This document shows positions 7,853 to 16,600 of a stretch of 40,253 nucleotides of DNA, one piece after another; positions within the stretch are counted from its first letter, which is position 1; every line of letters starts with the position of its first letter. Source of the DNA: a virus. Location of the stretch: positions 1 to 40,253 of IMG/VR virus record IMGVR_UViG_3300028392_000130. One strand, written 5' to 3'. The translations under genes and the position numbers were made by a program. The notes beneath the pieces were generated by a model. The model was not told the DNA's origin, did no database searches, and worked only from the letters and a program-made list of their open reading frames with translations.

Positions 7853-8017
7853 TTACATCTGCTTTGAGTTATATGCCTTGTCCATTGAATTTGTTGGTTT
7901 CTTGACATAAGCCTGTGCGGGACCTGGCTTTGAACCTGGCTTATGAAATGGTGAAATTGAAGAATGATCTTTCGCATTATTGCGAGAATTAAGATTAGTA
8001 ATTGTTACTTTTGCCAT
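7853..8017 (-). CDS. 54-residue basic protein, unknown
   Basis: ATG at 8017 overlapping nothing and TAA at 7853. It reads MAKVTITNLNSRNNAKDHSS... with PFHKPGSKPGPAQAY and ends MDKAYNSKQM. It is polar and rich in Lys/Ser/Pro with no hydrophobic core, so probably extended or disordered. The KAYNS motif near the end is also present in the 8891-9199 protein. Part of the run of small genes between the glycosyltransferase and the capsid gene. Function unknown. Confidence 0.65.
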   Translation of the reverse strand: MAKVTITNLNSRNNAKDHSSISPFHKPGSKPGPAQAYVKKPTNSMDKAYNSKQM

Positions 8018-8158
8018 TTATATTCCTTTGCCTGCTCTAGTGTCTTTGGCTGGTCTGTTAACTACAGGACCAGTTTTCTTTTTAGGTTGCTTGGCTACAA
8101 TGCCCATCTTTTCAAGATTGACTTTGATGGCCTTACCTTTAGGTTTATTAACTTTCAT
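8018..8158 (-). CDS. 46-residue strongly basic protein, unknown
   Basis: Starts at ATG 8158, overlapping the upstream stop as ATGA, and ends in TAA directly before the next start. Of 46 residues about a quarter are Lys or Arg (MKVNKPKGKAIKVNL, QPKKKTGPVVNRPAKD). Likely a small nucleic-acid or head-binding polypeptide, but that is only composition. Tight spacing and coupling support it as a real gene. Confidence 0.65.
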   Translation of the reverse strand: MKVNKPKGKAIKVNLEKMGIVAKQPKKKTGPVVNRPAKDTRAGKGI

Positions 8159-8454
8159 ATCTTGTATTTTGGGGCTGAGGCTTTAGGTTTATTAACACCA
8201 TATTGACCTTGACCAATTGTTCCTAGTGGGCCAGGTGAAGCACTTGGCTTATTAACAGCATTTTGGAAACGTGTATCACCATATAAGCGACGAACGCCTT
8301 CTGCAAAAGCCTTTGCTGTTGAATCTTGTTTGGCAGCCGAGTTTGCGCCCTTAACACTATTAAGAGCAGCAGTCATTCCCATTTTTTTAATTTGATCTAT
8401 TGTGCCTTGAGATACTTTTGTTTTTAAATCCCATTTGCTTTTATCAATTGCCAT
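8155..8454 (-). CDS. Small basic protein, unknown
   Basis: 99 residues. It begins MAIDKSKWDLKTKVSQGTIDQIKKMG, a short amphipathic helix region, then AAKQDSTAKAFAEGVRRLYGDTRFQ, and ends with a Gly/Pro/Ser-rich basic tail. The segment with the VNKP repeat (AVNKPSASPGP and GVNKPKASAP) also resembles the start of the next small gene (MKVNKPKGKA). Overlaps by one base with its upstream neighbour. No domain recognised. Confidence 0.65.
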   Translation of the reverse strand: MAIDKSKWDLKTKVSQGTIDQIKKMGMTAALNSVKGANSAAKQDSTAKAFAEGVRRLYGDTRFQNAVNKPSASPGPLGTIGQGQYGVNKPKASAPKYKI

Positions 8455-8729
8455 TATTTCTTGCCTTTCTTAGTAGTTTTAATTTGATTTCCTGTTTTAT
8501 CATCATAACGGCGACCTTGTGTAAGAGCACCAATCATTTGACCAAATTGTGAATCTTGGTTTTGGCGAGAAGCATTTGCTTGACCTCGGTAAAACTCTCG
8601 ACCTTTGCCACCTTGAGCCATATCATTTGGTGGATATGTGCTACCTTTGTAAGAATTTTCTGAAGTTTTATCCATAGCCTTTTTTAAATCTTTGGCTTCC
8701 TTCATCAAATTTTCTAGATAACTTGCCAT
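8454..8729 (-). CDS. Small polar protein, unknown
   Basis: 91 residues. The N-terminal helix MASYLENLMKEAKDLKKAMD is followed by a low-complexity Gly/Gln/Asn/Arg stretch (GGKGREFYRGQANASRQNQD), then FGQMIGALTQGRRYDD and a Lys tail. No membrane segment. Its start directly follows the upstream stop. Belongs to the basic mini-gene run; possibly virion-associated. Confidence 0.65.
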   Translation of the reverse strand: MASYLENLMKEAKDLKKAMDKTSENSYKGSTYPPNDMAQGGKGREFYRGQANASRQNQDSQFGQMIGALTQGRRYDDKTGNQIKTTKKGKK

Positions 8730-8891
8730 TTACTTCTTCTTGCCCATCTTCTTTACCATAGACTTTTTAGCAGATGATTTAATTACATCTTTGACATTAT
8801 TCTTCTTTTCGAATGCTGCCATCTTCTTACCTTCGCTTTTTTCATGAGCCTTCATTGCGCTCTTTGATGCGTATGTTTCTACTTTAGCCAT
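8730..8891 (-). CDS. 53-residue lysine-rich protein, unknown
   Basis: ATG at 8891, sharing one base with the upstream stop (TAATG); stop TAA at 8730. Seventeen lysines in 53 residues (MAKVETYASKSAMKAHEKSE ... AKKSMVKKMGKKK) make it one of the most basic products in the window. It predicts a single amphipathic helix. Coupled spacing argues it is translated. It could neutralise DNA charge, which is inference. Confidence 0.65.
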   Translation of the reverse strand: MAKVETYASKSAMKAHEKSEGKKMAAFEKKNNVKDVIKSSAKKSMVKKMGKKK

Positions 8892-9199
8892 TATATTTGC
8901 CCGATCTCTTTAAGTACTGCTGCGGATTTTTTATTTATATCTTTTGCTTTAGGCATAGTCTCAGAATTATAGGCTTTGCCTAAAGTCTCTGAGGCTTTGT
9001 ATGCTTCCTGAATATGCCGCATACTGGTTCCTGCTGGTTGCATTCCCTGAGATCTTGCGTCCCTGTAGGCTTGCAATTCTGCTGTCCATTTTTTATCTGG
9101 GATATCTCTTGTGGCATCCCCTGTATTCATTTGTAAACCAGATGCTTTACAACCAAAGCAATTATCTTGGTATTCTGGGTGATACTCCCAATGTTTCAT
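8891..9199 (-). CDS. Small protein with CxxC motif next to the capsid gene, unknown
   Basis: 102 residues, MKHWEYHPEYQDNCFGCKASGL... The N-terminus carries CFGC at 14-17 with two nearby His (H3, H7), enough for a zinc knuckle. The remainder is helical with IPDKKWTAELQAYRDARSQGM and YKASETLGKAYNSE. The W-E-Y-H-P-E-x-x-x-x-C-F-G-C-K opening looks like small actinophage proteins near the head genes, whose role I do not know. Confidence 0.7.
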   Translation of the reverse strand: MKHWEYHPEYQDNCFGCKASGLQMNTGDATRDIPDKKWTAELQAYRDARSQGMQPAGTSMRHIQEAYKASETLGKAYNSETMPKAKDINKKSAAVLKEIGQI

Positions 9200-9206
9200 A
9201 TGCCCC

Positions 9207-9476
9207 CTATTGCAACTTAAAGTTTGCTTCTGTTACCCCAACCCCACCTGCTATGAGTTCGGCCTTTATAGTATCATCTACGGTATGGTTATACCCACCC
9301 CTATAAACTGCTGTATAAGCCAAAAGATCTTCATCTACCGGGTTTCTTATTTGAGAATAAGTTGATCCACTTTTTACTATAGTAAGACCTTTATTCTGTT
9401 TTCTAAAATAAAATAAACGATGATCACCAATTGGACCTTCAGATACTGTAGGTGTAACAAATGTATAAAATGCCAT
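9207..9476 (-). CDS. Small protein following the capsid gene, possible head-tail or decoration protein
   Basis: 89 residues, MAFYTFVTPTVSEGPIGDHRLFYFRKQNKG... with strand-rich TIVKSGSTYSQIRNPVDED and a VYRGGYNHTV box. The opening Y-x-F-x-x-P-x-V-x-E-G-P and R-L-F-Y-F/W-R are typical of short proteins encoded right after actinophage capsid genes. Which virion position it takes is unknown. Spacing to the capsid gene is about 60 bases. Confidence 0.65.
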   Translation of the reverse strand: MAFYTFVTPTVSEGPIGDHRLFYFRKQNKGLTIVKSGSTYSQIRNPVDEDLLAYTAVYRGGYNHTVDDTIKAELIAGGVGVTEANFKLQ

Positions 9477-9539
9477 TGCTCTCCTTAATGAACTTAATGT
9501 AAACCAGGGATTTGCACCCCTGGCCTACTTTCAATCAAC

Positions 9540-10496
9540 TTAGGAAGCGATTGATGAACCTGATTCGATTCGGTATAGTGCTTCTTCGCGGTAGCGAGCA
9601 AAGCCAAGTACGCCGTACCAACCCATTGGGCGGTGACGCATCAACTTGTCAACTACTGGTCCGATTACTACATGTGGCTCTTCAGCAACTGCTTCTGCAA
9701 GTGCTTGCTGTCCAGCGATGATTGTACGGTAGTTACGTGCAGATGATGCACCGTCTGTAGCATTGTATAGACGTGGTGATTCAACAAAGAATGCACCTTC
9801 GTAGTTACCGATTTCTCCTGCCCAAATACGGTCTTGTGCAGCACCATATTGGTTAGGGAGCAACCAGCCTGCTGAGCCTGTTTCTGCACGAAGATCGTGT
9901 GAAACTTCTGGGTGGATACCAGCCCAGTATAGTGAGCCCTTGCGAGCAATAGACTTTCCAGCACGCAACTTTGCAACGGCCTTGCGGACGTTAGCAGAAG
10001 AAAGTGTTGCAGCAGCAGTAACTGTTGCTGTTGATGTTGCTGTAGAACCTGAGTAAATTACGTTAGTTCCACCGCGAAGTGCAGTCATTGCAACGCCGTC
10101 GATTGAATCGGCAAGGTTGAATGCGATGATGTTAGCAATTGCTGGATCTACGTCAGCAAGGCTGAATAGTTCCAAAGCACGTGTAACAAGTACTGAGTTA
10201 CCATACTCTGCAAGAGTGATGGTTACAGATGTTGGTGTAGATAATGCAACTGCATCTGGATCGACATCTTCTGTCAATGTTCCAGTTACTGCTGCTAGGT
10301 CAACGTACTTCTGTAGAACTACAGTTGATCCTGGGATTGCTTGCTTTGCTGGGCGCTTGTCTGCGACTGAACGAATAAGTGGTTCAGAACGGAGAGCGAA
10401 TTCCAAAAGACGATCATAAGCCTTTTGAACTAGACCAGCGCCACCAGAGGTACCTCCAAGAGAGGAAGAACCTGTTGTTGTGTAGACGTTTGCCAT
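9540..10496 (-). CDS. Major capsid protein (N4-gp56/HK97-fold type)
   Basis: 318 residues. An extended N-arm (SSLGGTSGGAGLVQKAYDRLLEFALR) is followed by RSVADKRPAKQAIPGSTVVLQKYVDL. Then come LTEDVDPDAVALSTPTSVTITLAEYGNSVLVT, LADSIDGVAMTALRGG, a P-domain with HPEVSHDLRAETG, and GWYGVLGFARYREEALYRIES at the end. Together these match the N4-gp56-like family of HK97-fold capsid subunits. It follows the scaffold gene and has a strong ribosome site (AAGGAGG) just before the start. It builds the shell around the DNA. The N-arm could be the target of a maturation protease. Confidence 0.9.
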   Translation of the reverse strand: MANVYTTTGSSSLGGTSGGAGLVQKAYDRLLEFALRSEPLIRSVADKRPAKQAIPGSTVVLQKYVDLAAVTGTLTEDVDPDAVALSTPTSVTITLAEYGNSVLVTRALELFSLADVDPAIANIIAFNLADSIDGVAMTALRGGTNVIYSGSTATSTATVTAAATLSSANVRKAVAKLRAGKSIARKGSLYWAGIHPEVSHDLRAETGSAGWLLPNQYGAAQDRIWAGEIGNYEGAFFVESPRLYNATDGASSARNYRTIIAGQQALAEAVAEEPHVVIGPVVDKLMRHRPMGWYGVLGFARYREEALYRIESGSSIAS

Positions 10497-10536
10497 TGTG
10501 TCACCTCCAAGGTGATTAAGTTAAACTATGATATTA

Positions 10537-11010
10537 TTACGAACGGAGAATATCTAATAGCGCGTCCATAGAATCCGCACTATCAATTCGCATATTTAAA
10601 TCTTCCATTCGGTCAGGGGTAAAAGCACTAGTTGTAACGGCATCTTGCTGACGCAAGGCTGCACGATCATTATCTGTTGCTTTTGGCTCTGGGGCATCTA
10701 CTTTAATTCCAAACAATTCTGCATTGTCATCGAGCCAGTTATTAACTGAATCTTCGCTGACATCATCAATGTCTTTAAGAATTAAGCGAGCCGCCTTAGC
10801 ATTTACGCCCTTCTTTTCTAGGACTTCTTTGACTGTACGCTCACGCTGCACCTTGGATAAACCCTCAAGTTGCTCTGTAAGTTCTTTGATACGTTTTTCA
10901 TCTGAACGTTTGGCTTTCCGCAACTTTTTAAGTAAATCGCTTCCATCCATCTGTACATCCAAGTCGGTATCTTGGTCGTCTTCGTCTTCATCCCAGTAGT
11001 TGTTGCTCAT
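10537..11010 (-). CDS. Scaffolding protein
   Basis: 157 residues. It starts very acidic (DEDEDDQDTDLDVQMD), then a charged coiled coil (residues about 24-70: LKKLRKAKRSDEKRIKELTEQLEGL), an AARLILKDIDDVSEDSVNNWLDDN helix block typical of actinophage scaffolds, and ends with a helix (MDALLDILRS). Acidic head, coiled coil and position directly upstream of the capsid gene agree with a capsid-assembly scaffold. It would be removed or cleaved during head maturation. Confidence 0.85.
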   Translation of the reverse strand: MSNNYWDEDEDDQDTDLDVQMDGSDLLKKLRKAKRSDEKRIKELTEQLEGLSKVQRERTVKEVLEKKGVNAKAARLILKDIDDVSEDSVNNWLDDNAELFGIKVDAPEPKATDNDRAALRQQDAVTTSAFTPDRMEDLNMRIDSADSMDALLDILRS

Positions 11011-11132
11011 AGCAACCCACCCTTCTATTCGTTGTTAGTCGCAAGCCTCAAATTCATTCGGGGAAATGGTTTGGCTCTTGCTATCGGACTAATACACCGC
11101 ATGGGGCCGATAGATCCATGTCGGGAATTTAG
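11011..11132. other. 122-bp gap before the scaffold gene with an inverted repeat
   Basis: No open frame with a ribosome site was found here. A 7-bp inverted repeat, CTATCGG (11081-11087) and CCGATAG (11107-11113), spaced by 19 bases, could form a hairpin in the minus transcript between the 11133-12443 gene and the scaffold gene. It has no T run, so it is not an obvious terminator. An RNA processing site or a promoter for scaffold and capsid would fit but is not shown. Confidence 0.4.
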
Positions 11133-12443
11133 TTAAAACGCGCCAGATTCTGACTGACGATTTAGGTATTGGGTAGAGAATGCTCCCTTAGAAGCACCAC
11201 TAGTTCCCTGGAAACCTGCTTGCTCTCTGGCTGCTAGCAATTCTAATTTACGTTTTTCAGAAGCCATTCCAAGAATATTTGCTTTTTCTGATTCTTGCTG
11301 TCCATATTGGGCTAACTGACCACCATATATGGAACTAAGTTTATTTGCTATTGGTAACTCAGTAGCAATTTGTTGATAATCTTTTTTCGCTCCCGCTAGA
11401 GTTTCCCCACTATTAGCAATAGTTTCAGCACCAATAGTTCCACCAGTTACATTGCTATATCCACTAGTACGATTATCCATAATTGTTGACTGTGCTAGTG
11501 AGGCATTAAGTCCTTGAGAAAGTGCGGCTCCACCAATTTCAGCAGCCTGTACTTTGCGTTCCATAATAGGTAATTGATTCTTTGGATCTAACATTGTAGC
11601 AACTAAATCTGATGTGGAAAGTTGTGGGTAGAATTGTTGCCAAGCATCTAGTGTGCCTTTATCGGCATGAAGAACTCTATCATAAGCAAGAGAAATGCGT
11701 TTTCCGGCAGATACAACATCCACATTGTTGCCAATTAGTTGTTCATATTGCCCTGTATTATCAAAGGTATTTAAATTGTAACTTTTAAAAAGTTGAGAAT
11801 ATCCTTGTTCCATTTCAAGATATGTCTTTTCATCAATCATACCAAAACCATTTTTGGCTCTTATTTGATTTCCAGAAAAACGTTTAGTATAATCAGCATT
11901 ATATCGTGAATCATAACGAAGCAAATCCATAGCATCTGCACTTGATATATCTGGATAATCTTTACGAATTTTTCCAAAAGCCTCAGCAAGGTTAGATATA
12001 TTATAACGGCTCATAAGGCTAATCATAATATCAAATTGAGCATCTGCTAGTGATTTAGTAGCATTAGTTATCACTTTATAACCAGGAACATTTAATGATG
12101 TAAATGCCTGACTAACAGATTGAGTAATTGGATCTGATCCAGAATCCATTGCATCTATTTGTTTTTGTAAAATATCTGCTTCGGTATTATTTGCATTAGT
12201 AGCATTGGTATTTTCTTTAATAATGCCTGGCGCTGATTGTTGAAGACCTTTTACTTGCCTTGCTAAATTATCAGCAGCCTGTTGCGGAGATACTGTAGAA
12301 GTAATAGGACCCGTATTGCCACCAGCCTGACCAAATGGAGTACCTACGGCAGGTGTTGGTGCCGCTTTTACTGGTGTTGTTTTAGTTGAACCCACTGCAT
12401 TAACAAATGGGTTACCAGACATTGGATTATATGGGGTTGCCAT
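11133..12443 (-). CDS. Putative internal virion (ejection-type) protein B
   Basis: 436 residues, mostly helical, with a low-complexity start (MATPYNPMSGNPFVNAVGST...) rich in Gly/Thr/Pro/Ala. A long helical region follows (FDIMISLMSRYNISNLAEAFG, DAMDLLRYDSRYNADYTKRF), then AAEIGGAALSQGLNASLAQS and a C-terminal QQESEKANILGMASEKRKLELLAAREQAG helix. No signal peptide and no enzyme motif. The neighbouring 411- and 1589-residue genes and position between portal and scaffold suggest a set of proteins packed inside the head; that is inference from context. Confidence 0.6.
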   Translation of the reverse strand: MATPYNPMSGNPFVNAVGSTKTTPVKAAPTPAVGTPFGQAGGNTGPITSTVSPQQAADNLARQVKGLQQSAPGIIKENTNATNANNTEADILQKQIDAMDSGSDPITQSVSQAFTSLNVPGYKVITNATKSLADAQFDIMISLMSRYNISNLAEAFGKIRKDYPDISSADAMDLLRYDSRYNADYTKRFSGNQIRAKNGFGMIDEKTYLEMEQGYSQLFKSYNLNTFDNTGQYEQLIGNNVDVVSAGKRISLAYDRVLHADKGTLDAWQQFYPQLSTSDLVATMLDPKNQLPIMERKVQAAEIGGAALSQGLNASLAQSTIMDNRTSGYSNVTGGTIGAETIANSGETLAGAKKDYQQIATELPIANKLSSIYGGQLAQYGQQESEKANILGMASEKRKLELLAAREQAGFQGTSGASKGAFSTQYLNRQSESGAF

Positions 12444-13679
12444 TTAAATAGGCCCCAATCCAAATGTTTGAATCATAGTTCTCATGTCATTAGCCCGCAT
12501 CTGTTGATATGCCTGTGTTTTTTCAATTCCATCAGAATTCCAAATTACTTTATCAACTTCTTCTTTAGGAAGGATACTTGTACCACCAGCAATTTTTGAA
12601 AGAAAATTTTGTGGAACTTGATTTGCTTTAATCCCAAATGTTGTGGCATAAGATGAAATAGGAGCATCTAATAAATCTGAAACAGATTGTCCATTTTTAA
12701 TACCATCTGCTATAGCAGGGTAGTACTGTGCTGCTTTTACAGATATATTTTGCAAAGTATTTTGAAGTGCTTGTGAACTGCGAGTGGCATCAATAGCATC
12801 TTTATAAACTTTTTTATCATCAGCCGTAATATAGTTATCGGCATAGGCTGATCTTATTTTATTTATAGTTGTTCCAAATGCTCCAGCAGTTATTTTTTGA
12901 GTTTTTCCATCTGGAGTTGTAGCAGCATTAATTAAAGTATTTGCTTTATTAACAATATATTTATGAAATATACTTTCAATTGCGGTTTGACTTAAATTGT
13001 TAGCACCGCCAACACTTTGTTCTGCTTTAAGAACTTCATTAGAATATGCTTGAGCAGTTTTTTTATCAACTGGAGTATCAAACATATCCATAAATTTATT
13101 ATTAATATCAAGTTGTAAGTCTGTTGGATTAGATAATACTATTTTTTTTGCTGTTGTTGGAGTTCCAAAATATGATTGTGCTAATGTTGGAGCAGATATA
13201 AACTGTTGTATGCTATCTGTATAAGTTTTTCCAGATTGATCAGCATGTGCCATAAGTTTGCCAAGAGCAGCAAAATCTTCTGGTCTAAATGTTACAGCAT
13301 TGCCTTGACTCCTAATAAACGATTCAGCAGTAGCCCCAGCCAATGGATCGTTTTTAGAATATAATCCTTTAATTTTTGACATTTGGTAAAGAAGATTTGC
13401 TCTACCAGCATTATCTAAGGTACTATATGTTATTTGAGGAGAATCTGGTGTATATATAGGGGTTGTAAATCCTTGGCCAGTTTTAACCTTTATATCTAAT
13501 GGCAAACCACTAATGCTTTTTTTGCTAGCAGTATTCTTTGGAACTGGAGTAACATTTGTAGCAGAATCAGATGGCTTTAATGCCCCATTAGGTTTCTTAA
13601 CAGTTGGTGCTTTTTTAGCAGATTTGGATTCTGGTTTTCCATTAACCCCTATAAGAGGGATTTTACTTAGATCAGCCAT
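12444..13679 (-). CDS. Putative internal virion (ejection-type) protein A
   Basis: 411 residues. The N-terminus is a basic, Ser/Lys-rich, disordered stretch (about 1-70). Then a helical protein with YQMSKIKGLYSKNDPLAG, FAALGKLMAHADQSGKTYTDSIQQFI, SQTAIESIFHKYIVNKANTLINAA and LSKIAGGTSILPKEEVDKVIWNSDG. The segment near the end (TQAYQQMRANDMRTMIQTFG) is short and amphipathic. It shares a one-base stop/start overlap with the 1589-residue gene, so the three are made together. No known family was recognised. Confidence 0.6.
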   Translation of the reverse strand: MADLSKIPLIGVNGKPESKSAKKAPTVKKPNGALKPSDSATNVTPVPKNTASKKSISGLPLDIKVKTGQGFTTPIYTPDSPQITYSTLDNAGRANLLYQMSKIKGLYSKNDPLAGATAESFIRSQGNAVTFRPEDFAALGKLMAHADQSGKTYTDSIQQFISAPTLAQSYFGTPTTAKKIVLSNPTDLQLDINNKFMDMFDTPVDKKTAQAYSNEVLKAEQSVGGANNLSQTAIESIFHKYIVNKANTLINAATTPDGKTQKITAGAFGTTINKIRSAYADNYITADDKKVYKDAIDATRSSQALQNTLQNISVKAAQYYPAIADGIKNGQSVSDLLDAPISSYATTFGIKANQVPQNFLSKIAGGTSILPKEEVDKVIWNSDGIEKTQAYQQMRANDMRTMIQTFGLGPI

Positions 13680-16600
13680 TATTTCTCCAACTCTGATTTA
13701 AAATATGTATAAAATATTTTTTGGAAATCTGGATTACGTTTTAAAATATCTTGTGCCTGTTGAGCCAACCAGGTTCTTTGTGGTGCTGATGCTGCATTAT
13801 TTAATGTTGTCATTCCACTAGCCTTAATGGCTTGGTCTCGTAGATATAGATAATCACGAACACCAGTTAAAGCATCTGAATCAGCCAACTTTGGATCATA
13901 AGCAGCAGCCTTTAATTGGGCAATTACTCTATCATGGCGTCCAGTATCAAGCGTAAAAGATAGATCCATTTGTTGATATGCTTTAGACAAAGATTGGCTT
14001 GCTGATTTAAATTCAGCACTGTCCCAGCCTTCGGCAGCAGATCTAGTTCTAAGTCTATCTAAAGCAGCATAGTATCTAATTTGAGTAGCCTTTTGCATTA
14101 TTTCTTTAGGTGCCAACTTACTAAAAGAACCACGCTGTTGTTGATAGCGATAAAGTGCTTGAGATAGTTCTCCGTTAGGATAAAATAATCCATATACATC
14201 TGAATATTTATCTACAACTGATGGATCACGTTTAATCAAGTTATAAGTAGGTAGATTTGTAGGTTCTTGATTAGTTGTAGTATTGATAATAGCAAATATC
14301 TGTTCTGGACCATAAGTATCTAAGAAATCAGCATATGCTTTATTCTTATTTGATCCAGCATTCTTTTCAAGATTTTTAAAGTCTGACCATAAGGAAGTGG
14401 CTAAAACTGTATTTCCATCTTTGTTTTTTGCTAATGCTTCTGGGCGAAGTGAGAATGGAATAGGCATAAAGGCACCAAATATACCACGCCACATTGTAAA
14501 GTATTTAGCAAGGTTATATGAATCTTTAATCAATCGTTTTTGATCCATTGGATCATCAAGATTGTAATCACTACTATTAGCAAGGTAATTCATAGATGGA
14601 GCAAATGCTGATGCAAATGCTGGTTCTACACCAGATACTGAACTTAAAATTCTGCTCCAGTTAGAACTCAAAAGAGCAGAGTTTAATATTCCGCTATTTT
14701 TAAGATCTGGGGTTCCAAATGGAAATAATACTCTATATGCTTCTTCTTCTAATCCCGCAGGAAGTAATTTCATTGGGTTTTTATCTAAGGCATCAAGAAC
14801 TGCCGCAGAGATACTTACGCCTGGACCAAATCCTGGCATAACCCCACCATTACCAAGAGCAAAGTTAAACGATTGTGGAGTTGCAGATAATGCAAAAGGT
14901 CCACTAGTTCTAGGATGTCCGGACATTCCCTGTAATAGGTTTAATGCTGCTCCGGCAAAAGGCATAAAAAATTTACGCTCACCCGTTGTAGGATCTTTAA
15001 AGAAAAATCCTTGATTTGGATCATAGTAATCCTTGGCATCTGTCATAGTATATAATGCTGATGAATCAGCAGAAGATAACCAATCTAGTGCTTTAGTAGC
15101 CTTATAAATTTGAAGTGGGTTTTCTTTTGCTAAATTACCCCATGCATGAATAGTATCAAACCAGGCCTGACCAAATGGTGCTATAAGACGTAATTGATGG
15201 AACAATAAACGTTTTTTGCTAGCATCATAAAATAGATTTGATACAGTTTTATTTGCCACATTTGCAGCATATTGGTGTGCTTCGTCAAGGGTAATATTTC
15301 CATCCCCTGCAGCGTATTTCATTCTTTCCCATACTGGATGTGTTCTTCCAATATTACTTCCAGTAAATGGATTACGCAAAGGTCCTAATGATTTAGGGGC
15401 AGTTTCTCTAAGCGCAGCAAGTGCCTCTTTATCTAAAGCACCAACTACATTATGAATGGCATCCCAATATGACTGACGCCACTCTGGACCCATTGTTGAT
15501 AGTTTTTCTAATTTTATAGCGGTGTCAAAAAACTTATCAACTAATTGTGATACTGTACCTTTTTTATCACCAATTCTTTTAAATGATTGGGTAGGGACAG
15601 TCATTTTAACATTATCCCAATTGCCGGTATTTTCAAAAGCAGTTTTTATTTGTTTTGTAAATTCTGCTTGAGCATCATTTAAAGGTTTACGACCTTTGGA
15701 TATTTGAGAAGCATTTTTGATAGAATTTTCTGCAGTCTTGGCAGATCCAGGAATCTCTAATGTTTGATTACCAATTTTTACTTTTCCATCAGCAAGCAAT
15801 TTCTTTATAATGCTTGAGGATTTTCCACCCGCACCAGCAAGTTCTTCAATGCGAGCAAGAACAGATGCTTGTTGCCCATCAGTATTAATGCCTTTAAATA
15901 GATATTGCATTAAACCATTTTTTGTATTTAAAAATTGTTGAACATCTGTGCTTTTATTTTTTAAATAATAATCTAAAGTTTTGCGGCCTCCACCTTTTAG
16001 GAAGTAATCTACAGTTCTTCCTTCTTGTCCAGGTTTAGTTGCTAGCACTCTTTGAACAAATTCTGAATTGTGAAGAATACGAATTTGATTTGAAAATCCG
16101 TCCCACCATAGTGGATGTCCATAAACTTCTTTTTGGTATCCCAAGTTTCTTACAATTTTATTAATTTCGCCATCTCCGCTGGCACCGACTAGGGAGGTTC
16201 CCATAAAATCAACATATGGATTTATTAAATCCATTGCTTTTTCTTCTGATTTTAAATCTTCTGCAGTAGATACTGACTTGAATGAATCTCCATAGACATC
16301 ATTACGGACTTTATCAAATTTGTTTAATAATTCACGCCATTTAGGTCCATCATCTTTGCCCAAAAACATTGCTATGGCAGAAAGAGGATGGTTAAAGAAT
16401 GATGAGTGACCAGTAGCAAATACGCGAATTTGTTCTTCTGCAATATTTCTAGTTATGTATGCAGGCCGAACCATCACAGATTTTTTCCAAATACTAGTTC
16501 CTTGGGTCAAGGCATCATCAAGTTTTACCCTAAGATCACCAAATTTTTTAGCAGATTTAATAAAATTTGTTATTTCTTCACCAGAAGGAATATATACAAA

